Positions 33,175 through 41,866 of a stretch of DNA of 41,866 nucleotides are shown one piece after another (the stretch's first letter is position 1; each line of letters starts with the position of its first letter). The stretch covers positions 1-41,866 of the forward strand of contig JAFGFI010000317.1 in the NCBI GenBank assembly GCA_016931185.1. Direction: 5' to 3'. Source of the DNA: Anaerolineae bacterium (lineage in GTDB: Bacteria; Chloroflexota; Anaerolineae; B4-G1; SLSP01). Below the pieces are notes generated by a model, which worked only from the letters and a program-made list of their open reading frames with translations, was not told where the DNA came from and made no database searches. A program made the translations under genes and the position numbers.

Positions 33175-35733
33175 TTGGAACCATCACCTTGGGATAAATT
33201 CATTAGCTGTTTAGCAGACATTTGCCAACAATACACTACGACCCCTTGGCAAACCTCCTTATGCCGCGTCTTAGAGTTGTTCACGGAACTTAGCGCATCA
33301 GAAGCAGCAGCTTTATTACCCTTAGATGATATGCAACGGCCCCTTATCTGCCTCCAGACACCCGATAATTCTACAAATTCTCTATGCGTTTGCTTACAGG
33401 AAACTCCCTATCCGTGGAGCCAGGTTACTGACGATGCAGAGACACAACAAATCTCACTGCCGGGCATAATCGGCCCTTTATGGATATTGTCTATTCCCTA
33501 CCAAAGTCAACGCCGCGAAGCCATCCTGGTTTTAAATAACCCACAACACCTGCCAGCACTCCTACAATTACAGCAAGCCACCGCATTGCTAACCCCACTA
33601 TTTCAGTCTATACAATTGCGTCAAAAGCAGGAAACACTACAACATCAATTGACCTACCAAAAGAACCTACAGCAAGTCACCATGGCACTTAACCGCTATT
33701 TTGACCTTAATGACATCTTACATACAGGTCTGGAGCGAACCCTCAATATCACCGGACTGAAAAAAGGCGGAGTTTATCTGGTTAATAAAAATAGCCAAAT
33801 ATTAGAACTCAAAGCACAGCAAGGATTAACAGAAGAAGAGAATCACTATTGTAATCCCTGCTTACCAGGACAAAGTGTTATAGGGCAAGCCTTTGCAGAA
33901 CAAGAAGTCATCATAGAACGTATTAGCCAATACGGTCTTCTGAATGTGACTGCCAGTATCCCTTTGACTGTCGATGATCAGACAGTTGGCGTATTTCACT
34001 TAAGTTCTCCGACAGGTGTAGATATTACACCTGAAGAAGAAGAGCTATTACACAATATTGCACAACAATTAGCTTTGGCCGTGCAACGTGGTGAGATTAC
34101 AGCTCAAATGAGTGAGCAATTAGAAAGTTTGCGCTATCTATTCGAGATAAGTGCCGCATATCTCTCTCAATTACGCACCAATGATATTATTTTTATCCTC
34201 CTGCGCACCCTTCACGATCTCCTAGAAAACACTTTAGGGACAGCCTTTTACCGTTGGCATGAACACCAATGGGCAAGAGTTCAAACCTACAGCAATCATC
34301 AGAATCCAATTTTAAGAGCCAGTTGGCAAGATGGTTCTATATGGGAAGGCGAGGAGAATTTGCTCGACGATTGCCGCCAGGAACAAATGTTGGTACTGGC
34401 AAGCCGCAAACGCGACAAAAAGCGCGCCTTCTGGCAAAAACTTGAGAGCCTTGGCGCGCATGAGATGTTTTATTTTCCTCTCTTTATGCCTAATCTGGAT
34501 TTTTTCGGGATTGCGGCAGTCATAGTCTCCGATGAACGGGCAATGACCCCCTACGAATCGGCTTTGACCTGGGCGACTGTACAACAAGCGACTGCGGCTA
34601 TGGTGCGCGTTTATCTTTATGAAGCCAGTCGTAGCGGCGAAAGCCGGCTGCGCGCGATCCTGGATTCTTCTCGTGACGGAATTCTCCTCATCGAAAGTAA
34701 TCAGAATATCCGCTATGTTAACCAGCAAGCATTACGTCTATTGAACATTACTCGTAGCAGTATGAGCTGGGAAGGGCAATCCCTGTCTACAGTCATTTCC
34801 GTCTTCCGTGAGGAAGTGCCCGGTCTGGCAAAGTGGCTCAATAAAAATGACAACCAACTATGGCAGCCCAACACCAAAGTTATTGAAGCTCAAGGGGCCC
34901 CTACCTTTAGAACGCGAAACCAACTCTACCTCACTATACAACATTGGCCTGTCTATTCTGAAGCCAGGGAGTTTTTAGGTGCAATTATCTTATTGCGGGA
35001 TGTTACCGATCAAAAAAACCTAGAAAAGATGCGGGATGATCTCTTCCACATGTTGGTTCACGATATGAAGAACCCCCTTACCTTGATCACCAATGCACTG
35101 GACATCCTACAAGATCCCAATATGGTAGCACACCACAACGAAGTCATTAACATCGCAGCTCAAAACACAGAACGCATCTTAGAATTGGTTAGGGCTATCC
35201 TAGAAGTTATGCATCCCTTCCAAGCACGTCCAGAGGCCCTCGCATTGCCGGCAATGTTACGCCGAAAAGTAAGTGGACTTACCCTTCCCAATCAAAAAGT
35301 AGTGGTTCACATAGATCTTCCCCCCGACTTTCCACTACTCTATGCAGATCCCGCCCTGGTAGGGCGCATCTTCGATAATATTCTAAACAATGCACTGAAA
35401 TACATCCCCAAAGAAGACGGCGTTATTCGTATCACGGCTAAAACATTAGATGAAGATTGGGCACAAGTTCAAATCTATAACAATGGGCCTCCAATTCCTC
35501 TGGACTTGCTGCGCCGTCTTTTTGAAAAATTCATCAAGGGCGAAGATGGCAAAGGGGGATACGGTCTGGGATTGGCCTTCTGTCGTATGGCAATAGAAGC
35601 CCATGAAGGAAAGATATGGGCAGAAAATGCCCCGCAAGGTGGCGTATCCTTTTTCTTCAACCTCCCTGTTCTTTGTGTTCCTGAGATACTTGAAGACGAT
35701 GATGAATTCTGGCCAACTTTGGATATTGAATAA
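33175..35733 (+). CDS. Cytoplasmic GAF/PAS sensor histidine kinase
   Basis: 852 residues without membrane segments. An N-terminal GAF-like region (about 15-145), a clear GAF (about 165-305: LEQ..LTGLERTLNITGLKK-type start, SIPLTVDDQTVGVFHLSS), a further GAF-like domain (about 325-480), PAS (about 490-610: ILDSSRDGILLIESNQNIRY), HisKA with HMLVHDMKNPLTLITNALDI (His629) and HATPase (FDNILNNALKYIPKEDG, GGYGLGLAFC). The H-D-M-K-N-P box places it in the HDxxxP kinase group. The TTG at 33175 is chosen because GAGGAG lies 7 bases before it; a TTG at 33160 would overlap that Shine-Dalgarno. Divergent from fmt by 110 bases. No adjacent response regulator. Confidence 0.9.
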   Translation: MEPSPWDKFISCLADICQQYTTTPWQTSLCRVLELFTELSASEAAALLPLDDMQRPLICLQTPDNSTNSLCVCLQETPYPWSQVTDDAETQQISLPGIIGPLWILSIPYQSQRREAILVLNNPQHLPALLQLQQATALLTPLFQSIQLRQKQETLQHQLTYQKNLQQVTMALNRYFDLNDILHTGLERTLNITGLKKGGVYLVNKNSQILELKAQQGLTEEENHYCNPCLPGQSVIGQAFAEQEVIIERISQYGLLNVTASIPLTVDDQTVGVFHLSSPTGVDITPEEEELLHNIAQQLALAVQRGEITAQMSEQLESLRYLFEISAAYLSQLRTNDIIFILLRTLHDLLENTLGTAFYRWHEHQWARVQTYSNHQNPILRASWQDGSIWEGEENLLDDCRQEQMLVLASRKRDKKRAFWQKLESLGAHEMFYFPLFMPNLDFFGIAAVIVSDERAMTPYESALTWATVQQATAAMVRVYLYEASRSGESRLRAILDSSRDGILLIESNQNIRYVNQQALRLLNITRSSMSWEGQSLSTVISVFREEVPGLAKWLNKNDNQLWQPNTKVIEAQGAPTFRTRNQLYLTIQHWPVYSEAREFLGAIILLRDVTDQKNLEKMRDDLFHMLVHDMKNPLTLITNALDILQDPNMVAHHNEVINIAAQNTERILELVRAILEVMHPFQARPEALALPAMLRRKVSGLTLPNQKVVVHIDLPPDFPLLYADPALVGRIFDNILNNALKYIPKEDGVIRITAKTLDEDWAQVQIYNNGPPIPLDLLRRLFEKFIKGEDGKGGYGLGLAFCRMAIEAHEGKIWAENAPQGGVSFFFNLPVLCVPEILEDDDEFWPTLDIE

Positions 35734-35766
35734 ACCGTAAAACGTAGGTCCTACGTTTTACGGTTT
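35732..35766. terminator. Perfect 17-bp palindrome after the kinase
   Basis: AAACCGTAAAACGTAGG and its exact complement flank a single T. It overlaps the kinase stop codon and lies ~75 bases from the stop of the convergent glyA-gcvT gene, so it can end transcription from either side. The bases up to 35825 (CATTCTCCAACT, AAATACGCTTAC) resemble the units at 26501-26740. Confidence 0.6.
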
Positions 35767-35839
35767 ACGGTTCACGATAGTCATTCTCCAACTAAGACAA
35801 AACAAATTCAAATAGGAAAATACGCTTACACTCCTCCAA

Positions 35840-38800
35840 TTAACGCTTAGGGAACCGGCTCAATACAATTACAGGGACCGGCAACTGAGTGCGCTGTCCT
35901 ATTTTAAGTTGATCCTGCGGCTTAACTGCTCGACGTGGCGTAACCAACACTGCTAGCTCTGTACCCACTTTTTGAGAGCGATTATCAACATACGCCTGGC
36001 CTAACAAATACCCCTCAGTATCCAAAGCACAGCTCGTGACATATCCGACTACCTTACCCCGCTTATCCACCAAACGGTCAAGTTGTTCCGGCTTCGGTTG
36101 TCCCTTCTCGAACACACGGAAACGAATAATACTGGCTTTACTCTCCGCCTCACGTACAATGAACGCCTCACGTCCCACAAAGAAAGGCTTATACACCTTA
36201 ACATAGGTACGGAAACCGGCCTCCCCCATTGTCAAATTCAACGGCCCGGCTAACTCGTGCCCGTATAGGGGTAGCCCGGCCTCAGTACGTAGACTATCAC
36301 GAGCTGCCAGCCCACAGGGTTTGAGACCAAATGACTCCCCCACATCAAGCAGAGCTTTCCAAAAATCCACCAATCGGTCAGGATGCACAAATAGCTCATA
36401 GGCCACCCGTTCCCCTGTATAGCCGGTACGGCTGACAATCACATCAAACCCACCCAACGTCACGCGCGCGATGCCGGCCCAGGGCAGTGTCCGGATCTTC
36501 GACAAAGCCCGCGACTCTCCTCCCAAAGCTAATAAAATATCCTTGGATTGCGGTCCCTGCAGGGCAAGTTCTGCACGGCGGTCATCACCTGTAGTAGGAT
36601 CACGTAAATCGCGGAGTACTACACTTCCCTCTGGCGCGTTCCACTTCACCCAAGGACGTTCTGAATCAATCTGCACCTCGCCCTTGAATACAGCATTAAC
36701 CCAAGCCCAATCTTTATCATTATTTGCTGCATTAACCACCACCAGGTAATGATCCTCTGCCATCCGGTACACAAGCAAATCATCCAATGGCGCGCCATCA
36801 ACATCTAAAAAAGCGGTGTATTGCGAGCGTCCCACTCCCAGTATATTCACGTCATTGACCAACAAGAGATTGAGGAACGCAGCCGCTTCCGGACCCCGCG
36901 CATCCCAACACCCCATATGGCTCACGTCGAAAAGGCCGGCTGCCTGACGCACAGCATTGTGCTCTTCCAGGTTACTGGTATACCAGACTGGCATATCCCA
37001 TCCGCCAAAGGGGACCATACGTGCTCCCAAAGCAAGATGTGTCTCATAAAGGTACGTTTTGCGCGACGGAGCCGCTGCTTCCTCCTCCCACACAAATTTA
37101 GGTAAAACTGTTCCGGCAGATTCCCCCTTACGCGCCCACGCACCAATATAATAAGGCTTGTCGAAAGGTCCGGTTTCCACGGCTGGAGCTGGTTCGGGAA
37201 CTGAAGCTGGCCCACGGTCATACACCCCATCAAGAAACGGAAGATTTCCATAAACATCATCCGTAGCAACGTAACCCTCCACCAACGCGCGGAGCCAGGT
37301 CATCACACGCGGGGCATCTACCACTGGGACATCCAAAGTATATATTGTTTCACTCACGCGAGAAAGTTGCCCCACGGACATCACAGTCCCCGAAGACTCT
37401 AACAACGTAATCGCGCGTGACTCGCCATCACACATACCTGCTACAGCCGATGGTGTTAGCCCATCCACAAATGTCCTGACTTGCGCACCAATCAATTCCA
37501 ATCGCTCATAAGCCCCATCCCCTACCGGTTTATCGGCTATGGTATAAAAGTGTGGATACCCTGTCTGGGCATCAAGGGAATAAGGATCACCTGCCTGTGC
37601 TGCCAGCGCAGCGATGTCAAGTTTTACCGCTTCCAACACATCAAAATCCACACGCGCGCCATACTCCCGACCTACACGTTGAGGAATTTGATAAGGATGT
37701 GTCGCCTTCAATAATCTGGCAATCGCGTTTGCAATCCGCACCATCTCCGGCTCTCTCAATCCACGCTGTGTAATCCAGGGCGTACCAAGACGAACACCGG
37801 AGGGATACGCAGCAGTCGTATCACCGGGAATCGTATTACGATTCGCCACAATGCCCGCTATATCGAGAATGCGTGCCGCCGGATCCCCCATCAATGGCGT
37901 GCCATCCGCTCCCTGAACCAGTTTGCAGTCAATAAGTACCATATGCGTATCAGTACCACCATACGCGACGCGGACGCCAGCAGCCTGCAATGCCTCGGCC
38001 AAAGCCTGCGCATTGCGCACAGTCTGATGTTGGAGGGCGCGGAATTGCTCGGCGTGCGCCAATTCTGCCGCTACCGCGATCGCTGCGATATTTTCCATGT
38101 GCGGGCCTCCCTGAAAACCAGGGAACACAGCCCGGTCGAATTTGTGACCTAGCACCGATTTATGGGTGATGATTACCGCGCCCCGTGGCCCATTAAACGT
38201 TTTGTGGGTTGTAAACATCACTGCGTCGGCAATGCCCACCGGGGAGGGATGCGCACCGGCCAGCACTAGCCCGGCGACGTGGGCAATATCGGCCAGCAGA
38301 TACGCGCCAACCGCGTCGGCAATCTCCCTGAATTTCTGCCAATCTGGCGCCCACGGATAAGAAGTATAACCGGCAATGATGAGTTTAGGCTTATGCTCCA
38401 GTGCTAGAGCACGGATAGCAGCATAATCCAGTAACTCTGTCTTTTCATCTACCGAATAATGGATTACATTGAATGTTTTGCCGGAATAAGCGACCTTACT
38501 CCCGTGACTCAAATGCCCACCCACATGTAGGGCCATTGATAACATCGTATCACCCGGCTCCATCAAAGCATACTGCACGGCGGTATTTGCCGGCGCGCCG
38601 GAGAGTGATTGCACACTGATATATAGTTTATCAGCCGAAGTTTTCTTGGTTGCAAACACCTCCGCGATTCGTCGCCGGGCCAGGGATTCCAATATATCCG
38701 CATATTCCACCCCTTTATAATAACGTGGGTCCCCATAACGACGATAGTGACCTAACTCAGAAGCATAGTCCAGGATTTCCGCCTCCGATAACTGACGCGT

Positions 38801-38995
38801 GCGTTCATCAGGATACCCCTCCGCATAAATGTGCGAGAAAGCCGAAGCTAATGCCTCATGAACAGCAAGCGGCGCAATAGACTCAGAGGGCACCATAACC
38901 AACTTACGTGCTTGTCGTTCCGTCTCATAACCGATCAACTTAGCTAATTCGGGATCTAACTCCGAAAGTGACTTACGAAAAAGAAAATCGTTCAT
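35840..38995 (-). CDS. Serine hydroxymethyltransferase-aminomethyltransferase (GlyA-GcvT) fusion
   Basis: 1051 residues. Residues ~1-445 are a PLP-dependent [55 protein letters not shown] (Asp236, His239) and [14 protein letters not shown] with Lys265 as Schiff-base lysine. About 200 residues of unassigned sequence follow, with a Pro-rich spacer at its end. From about residue 650 comes GcvT, the T-protein of glycine cleavage: [69 protein letters not shown]. Both make or use methylene-tetrahydrofolate from glycine and serine, so fusion would couple C1 transfer. AAGGAGT precedes the ATG. The domain order SHMT then T-protein is clear; the middle part is not explained. No other gcv gene lies nearby. 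Confidence 0.93.
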   Translation of the reverse strand: MNDFLFRKSLSELDPELAKLIGYETERQARKLVMVPSESIAPLAVHEALASAFSHIYAEGYPDERTRQLSEAEILDYASELGHYRRYGDPRYYKGVEYADILESLARRRIAEVFATKKTSADKLYISVQSLSGAPANTAVQYALMEPGDTMLSMALHVGGHLSHGSKVAYSGKTFNVIHYSVDEKTELLDYAAIRALALEHKPKLIIAGYTSYPWAPDWQKFREIADAVGAYLLADIAHVAGLVLAGAHPSPVGIADAVMFTTHKTFNGPRGAVIITHKSVLGHKFDRAVFPGFQGGPHMENIAAIAVAAELAHAEQFRALQHQTVRNAQALAEALQAAGVRVAYGGTDTHMVLIDCKLVQGADGTPLMGDPAARILDIAGIVANRNTIPGDTTAAYPSGVRLGTPWITQRGLREPEMVRIANAIARLLKATHPYQIPQRVGREYGARVDFDVLEAVKLDIAALAAQAGDPYSLDAQTGYPHFYTIADKPVGDGAYERLELIGAQVRTFVDGLTPSAVAGMCDGESRAITLLESSGTVMSVGQLSRVSETIYTLDVPVVDAPRVMTWLRALVEGYVATDDVYGNLPFLDGVYDRGPASVPEPAPAVETGPFDKPYYIGAWARKGESAGTVLPKFVWEEEAAAPSRKTYLYETHLALGARMVPFGGWDMPVWYTSNLEEHNAVRQAAGLFDVSHMGCWDARGPEAAAFLNLLLVNDVNILGVGRSQYTAFLDVDGAPLDDLLVYRMAEDHYLVVVNAANNDKDWAWVNAVFKGEVQIDSERPWVKWNAPEGSVVLRDLRDPTTGDDRRAELALQGPQSKDILLALGGESRALSKIRTLPWAGIARVTLGGFDVIVSRTGYTGERVAYELFVHPDRLVDFWKALLDVGESFGLKPCGLAARDSLRTEAGLPLYGHELAGPLNLTMGEAGFRTYVKVYKPFFVGREAFIVREAESKASIIRFRVFEKGQPKPEQLDRLVDKRGKVVGYVTSCALDTEGYLLGQAYVDNRSQKVGTELAVLVTPRRAVKPQDQLKIGQRTQLPVPVIVLSRFPKR

Positions 38996-39201
38996 AGAAG
39001 ACTCCTTATCAACATTGATTAGGACAAGGTTCAGAAACCGGGTTCAGAAACCTTGTAAAAGTGAAGTGTACATTTACGACTTTTAGTTTGCTGGCCTCCA
39101 ACATTCTTATTGTAAGCGGGCAGGCAACAAAGCGCAAGCAAGGGGCGCATCAGATTTTTCATTTGTCAGATTGAATACACTTGCGGTTTTTCTATCAAAA
39201 G

Positions 39202-39684
39202 TCATCTTTCCTCTCTGAAATCGATATACCCTATAGCCTGTCGGATTTTTTCTGCTATCTGATGATGAATTTCTGTTGGCGCTTTGATCCAACGGTAATG
39301 GTCGTAAGGATTGCCAAACTGCGGGTCTTCAAATACCCAATCATCTATTTCTACTTGATGGTTATATCGTGGAACGGCCCACCAATGAATGTGCGGATCA
39401 GATGGATTTTCACGATACGAATGATTCATGTAACAGGACCAGTTAAACAACGTGGCGCCAAATGCTGTTCGCAACGCACTTTCTATGATCTTCACAACAG
39501 TTAGCCATTCAAGTAATTCATCGGGCGTTGTATCAGCCACATCACCGCAGTGCCTTTTCAAATGGAGCACACATCTCCCAACAAGACACTGATTTGGCGC
39601 TAAAACAACTCGCCAATACCTTGTCTCGTATAACAACACATAGTCTGAAGTATCAGGCGACCACGAGCAAATGGGGCACACCAT
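39202..39684 (-). CDS. HIT-like protein
   Basis: 160 residues. CPICSW at the start, a central helix, then HSYRENPSDPHIHWWAVPRY, which matches the HIT motif (H-x-H-x-H-x-x) with the third His replaced by Trp. The middle His, the usual nucleophile of nucleotide hydrolases and transferases, is kept. AGGAGG lies before ATG 39684; a longer frame would start inside the spacer. 25 bases after the interrupted small gene, so likely cotranscribed. A diadenosine-polyphosphate or related nucleotide substrate is a family guess. Confidence 0.7.
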   Translation of the reverse strand: MVCPICSWSPDTSDYVLLYETRYWRVVLAPNQCLVGRCVLHLKRHCGDVADTTPDELLEWLTVVKIIESALRTAFGATLFNWSCYMNHSYRENPSDPHIHWWAVPRYNHQVEIDDWVFEDPQFGNPYDHYRWIKAPTEIHHQIAEKIRQAIGYIDFREER

Positions 39685-39709
39685 ACTATTTCCTCCTAAG
39701 CACAAATCC

Positions 39710-40072
39710 CTAACTGCCAATCATCAGCTTACATGTTGTACCATTGACCCAAACCAAACCTTCAAAGAAATGATAGTCGGTATTCTTAAAGAAATCGTAC
39801 GTCATGTTGTTGAGAGTGAAGAGAATCTGCCCCATGGTCACAGAGATGCCAGGTGTGCCGATATTGAGGGTAATGGTATCGTCTTCATCCTTCCACAATG
39901 CCTCATATATCACCCTGATGGGTTTTGTCGAAACCACCTGATTTGGAGTTCATCCATTTCCCCCTGGGTTAATGATATTGTTATAGTCTGTTACGGCGGC
40001 AACAAAATCCTCGTAAGTAACATACGTTTTTTTGCCGAACGCCCAATAGACATGTTGCATCAACATATCCAT
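39710..40072 (-). pseudogene. Unknown ~120-residue protein interrupted by in-frame TGA
   Basis: AAGGAGG and ATG at 40072 open MDMLMQHVYWAFGKKTYVTY EDFVAAVTDYNN; codon 41 (39950-39952) is TGA. The same frame then runs on without a stop through VVSTKPIRVIYEALWKDEDD and YDFFKNTDYHFFEGLVWVNG to the end. Both halves have the same composition, so one mutation, possibly TGG to TGA after NPGGNG, would explain the break. TGA is the normal stop of other genes here, which argues against recoding. No family recognised. The second half could be translated alone from GTG 39937. Confidence 0.55.
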
Positions 40073-40117
40073 GAACAGCCTCCTTTTTCATGGATAAAAA
40101 ACAGCAGAATTATTCTT

Positions 40118-40294
40118 GTATAGTTTCGTGAGCAAACGGCGCCATTGATGGCAGCAAAGCGGCTCAAGCCGCAGGAAAGAGGTGTTTTTTCGTTGGCGGG
40201 CTACGCCCGCCAACGAAAAAACACCCCCAAACCCTTGTTTCTGTCTGGAGCAGGTGAGAGAAAACAGCAATCGCTCACAAAACTAAACGGTTAC
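40118..40294. mobile_element. MITE-like element copy at the 3' end of the hydrolase gene
   Basis: Same family as 26273-26453 but opposite orientation. The left end is shortened (GTATAGTTTCGTGAGCAAAC, about six bases missing). The central stem GGTGTTTTTTCGTTGGCGGG is perfect. The right end is CACAAAACTAAACGGTTAC. Flanks TTATTCTT (40110-40117) and TTATTTTT (40295-40302) differ by one base, consistent with an old 8-bp duplication. Its last bases contain the stop codon of the hydrolase gene. Confidence 0.8.
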
Positions 40295-41292
40295 TTATTT
40301 TTTAACCACTGATCTAACCATTCATAAGCCAGTGTGCGCGCTGATTTCGGAAAACTATGATCATTTCCATGCATATAATAACCGAATGCTCTTGACGCTT
40401 GGTACAGGCTATACACTTGATACAATTGTGTTCCCACTTCAGCGAGAAATTCTTGATTCCCATAAGCTTCATCAAAATAAGCGGAAATATTTAACCACGG
40501 CCTGGGAGCTATTAACGCCGCTACTTCATGCAAATCAAATGGCGGATCTATATTTTCAAGAAAATACCTTCGTAGTTGTGGAATATAGATATAACCTTCT
40601 TCTAACGACCATTCCATTCGTTCTTCTTCTTCAGAAAACACGGACAAACCACAATTACTGACGGTCACTTTTACACGATCATCAAGTGCTGCGACAAAGA
40701 TAGCATTGTGTCCACCATGAGAATGTCCAATAACTCCGATCCTGTCTTTATCCACATAATCAAGTGCACATAAAACATCAATGGCTGATTTTGAATCCTC
40801 CAGATTTTTGCCAACCATTGACCAATGCGTATAGTGTTCATAGAAAGGACCAGAATCGAAACTCTCCTTACCAGGATAAACCCGTTCTCCTGCTGTCAAA
40901 TGATCAGGCGCCAATACGACGTATCCTCTCATTGCCAATTCGTGACCATAAGCGAAATCTGGATAGCCATCCAAACCCACAACCTCATCTTTTCCCGAAC
41001 TAACAGTTTGATGTAGAGCAAGAATTGCGGGGGCAGGTTTCATAAGATCTTCTGAATGTAGTAAGTATGCCGTAATCTTTTCACCCTCCCCAACACAATA
41101 GGAAATCTTGCTTCGAACATATTCATCCAACCTTTCTTCATTAATAATCTGAATAGACCTGGTACTTCTCGTCACAGGAGGCATACCTATTGTATCGAAA
41201 AGGTGTTTTTGAATATCTTCGCGTCGTTGCGCCCACCGAGCTAACGTTTGAATCACCTTATTATCATCTACCAACAACTGTTTGATCGCCAT
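40291..41292 (-). CDS. Alpha/beta hydrolase (dienelactone hydrolase/acetylesterase-like)
   Basis: 333 residues. AYLLHSEDLMKPAPAILALH is the first core strand and IGVIGHSHGGHNAIFVAALD the nucleophile elbow (Ser in GHSHGG). PRPWLNISAYFDEAYGN and YYMHGNDHSFP supply a plausible catalytic Asp/Glu and the His (HSFP). No signal peptide. AAGG lies before ATG 41292. The C-terminus ends WLDQWLKNK, where the AAG TAA is formed across the junction with a MITE-like element, so the native C-terminus may be altered by a few residues. A second copy of that element lies directly upstream, within the probable leader. Substrate unknown. Confidence 0.82.
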   Translation of the reverse strand: MAIKQLLVDDNKVIQTLARWAQRREDIQKHLFDTIGMPPVTRSTRSIQIINEERLDEYVRSKISYCVGEGEKITAYLLHSEDLMKPAPAILALHQTVSSGKDEVVGLDGYPDFAYGHELAMRGYVVLAPDHLTAGERVYPGKESFDSGPFYEHYTHWSMVGKNLEDSKSAIDVLCALDYVDKDRIGVIGHSHGGHNAIFVAALDDRVKVTVSNCGLSVFSEEEERMEWSLEEGYIYIPQLRRYFLENIDPPFDLHEVAALIAPRPWLNISAYFDEAYGNQEFLAEVGTQLYQVYSLYQASRAFGYYMHGNDHSFPKSARTLAYEWLDQWLKNK

Positions 41293-41320
41293 AAGAATAC
41301 CTTTCAGAATAATGGTCTTG

Positions 41321-41503
41321 GTATGCGTTTAGTTTTGTGAACAAACGGTGCCATTCACGGGAGTAAAGCGGCTAAAGCCACAGGAAAGAGGTATTTTTTC
41401 GTTGGCGGGCTACACCCGCCAACGAAAAAATACACTCAAACCCTCGTTTCTGTCTAGAGCAGATGACAGAAAACAGTAATCGCTCACAAAACTAAACGGT
41501 TAC
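41321..41503. mobile_element. MITE-like element copy upstream of the hydrolase gene
   Basis: Complete, 183 bp, same orientation as the copy at 40118-40294. Left end GTATGCGTTTAGTTTTGTGA, hairpin GCGGCT/AGCC, central stem GGTATTTTTTCGTTGGCGGG, hairpin TTTCTGTC/GACAGAAA, right end TCACAAAACTAAACGGTTAC. The flanks (TGGTCTTG and ATGCTTGT) show no clean duplication. Confidence 0.8.
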
Positions 41504-41566
41504 ATGCTTGTGTATCTAACGCCGCGTTTCGCTCCTGAATAACCTACGGGTGAGTTTCTCAACCTC

Positions 41567-41594
41567 ATTATAGAGTACATTATATCTCTGTCAA
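41567..41594 (-). promoter_or_regulatory. Consensus sigma-70 promoter
   Basis: On the minus strand TTGACA (41594-41589) and TATAAT (41572-41567) are both perfect, with a 16-base spacer. Transcription would run through the MITE-like copy at 41321-41503 into the hydrolase gene, giving a ~270-base structured leader. Confidence 0.65.
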
Positions 41595-41732
41595 TGAACA
41601 AAAAAAGATGCGTAACGCCGTTGAGGTTTCGTGGGTGTCTGTCAAAGTTTCACATTTCAACTGGATGTAGCCGCGCTTTCCATAGCGCCTTGTCTGTAGC
41701 CGACCCTCGAGACGAGGTATAGAGACCTCGGC

Positions 41733-41787
41733 GTATATGTTTAGTTTTGTGAGCAAACGGCGCCATTCACGGCAGTAAAGCGGCTAA
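41733..41787. repeat. Partial copy of the MITE-like element
   Basis: GTATATGTTTAGTTTTGTGA, then GCAAACGGCGCCATTCACGG, CAGTAAAGCGGCTA, after which similarity ends. Only the left ~55 bases remain. Confidence 0.75.
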
Positions 41788-41822
41788 TGAACTTTAAGAA
41801 ATGATTTCGGTAACGCGCTCCA

Positions 41823-41842
41823 CCGGGGCGTCAACGCCCCGG
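41823..41842. repeat. Short GC-rich palindrome near the window end
   Basis: CCGGGGCGT and ACGCCCCGG are perfectly paired around CA. No T-run follows. The stretch from 41595 to the window end otherwise holds only the partial element, a small CCTCG/CGAGG hairpin near 41706-41718 and no gene. Confidence 0.55.
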
Positions 41843-41866
41843 CTACATCAACCACGCCCCCTGAAG

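Noticed and set aside
38996..39201. Glycine or folate riboswitch before the glyA-gcvT fusion
   Set aside because: No recognisable aptamer core on the minus strand. Only a short direct repeat of GGTTCAGAAACC is seen at about 39030-39053.
39950..39952. TGA as selenocysteine codon or TGA-as-Trp genetic code
   Set aside because: No convincing SECIS-type hairpin directly after it, the protein has no selenoprotein features, and TGA ends other genes in the window.

Overview
The window is a mosaic piece of a bacterial chromosome of moderate GC. It most likely comes from the Chloroflexota (Anaerolineae-like). That is an inference from features of the type seen in that phylum: a serine hydroxymethyltransferase-aminomethyltransferase fusion, a tandem DnaC-type loader next to dnaB and a DnaD-like gene, Pro/Thr-rich 'TPTPTP' linkers behind membrane anchors, and many small palindromic intergenic repeats. 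No rRNA, tRNA or CRISPR array was seen.

Layout. 1-5.5 kb (+): the 3' part of a membrane-anchored FGE/sulfatase-modifying-factor-like gene, an 879-codon frame that looks like a choline/carnitine-type CoA acyltransferase, a terminator, three tandem ~90-bp repeats, and a membrane metallophosphoesterase. 5.5-13.1 kb is an accessory region. It holds a DarG/DarT-type DNA ADP-ribosylation toxin-antitoxin pair in reversed gene order, a frameshifted GH13 amylase, extra copies of the amylase 3' end, a ribbon-helix-helix antitoxin with a wrecked PIN toxin, a small GyrB-like ATPase, a transposase N-terminal scrap, alpha/beta-hydrolase fragments and a RelE-like module. 13.1-20.6 kb: a lipoprotein, a ZIP metal transporter (-), an M24 peptidase-like/SCP-2 pair (-), and a BMP-type solute-binding lipoprotein followed by a dCache-HAMP-PAS histidine kinase (+).

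20.8-26.2 kb (-): recA with a strong promoter overlapping a LexA-like dyad, and a compact replication operon (bifunctional nuclease domain, dnaB, DnaD-like, tandem DnaC-like loader). 26.8-31.9 kb (-): yebC-ruvC-ruvA followed by a substrate-binding lipoprotein and a GT-C-type membrane protein, nearly overlapping. 32.1-39.0 kb: fmt (-), a GAF/PAS histidine kinase (+), and the glyA-gcvT fusion (-). 39.2-41.9 kb (-): a HIT-like protein, a small gene interrupted by an in-frame TGA, and an alpha/beta hydrolase bracketed by two direct copies of a ~180-bp MITE-like element.

The most unusual signals are these. (1) A ~180-bp palindromic element family has imperfect terminal inverted repeats and 8-bp flanking duplications; one copy supplies the stop codon of a gene. 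(2) A leader sequence ending in a Shine-Dalgarno is shared by three unrelated genes (recA, ZIP transporter, BMP lipoprotein). (3) The reversed DarG-DarT pair has a C-terminally extended toxin. (4) A duplicated amylase tail and promoter segment sits in front of two different toxin-antitoxin modules. (5) The helicase loader has two AAA+ domains.
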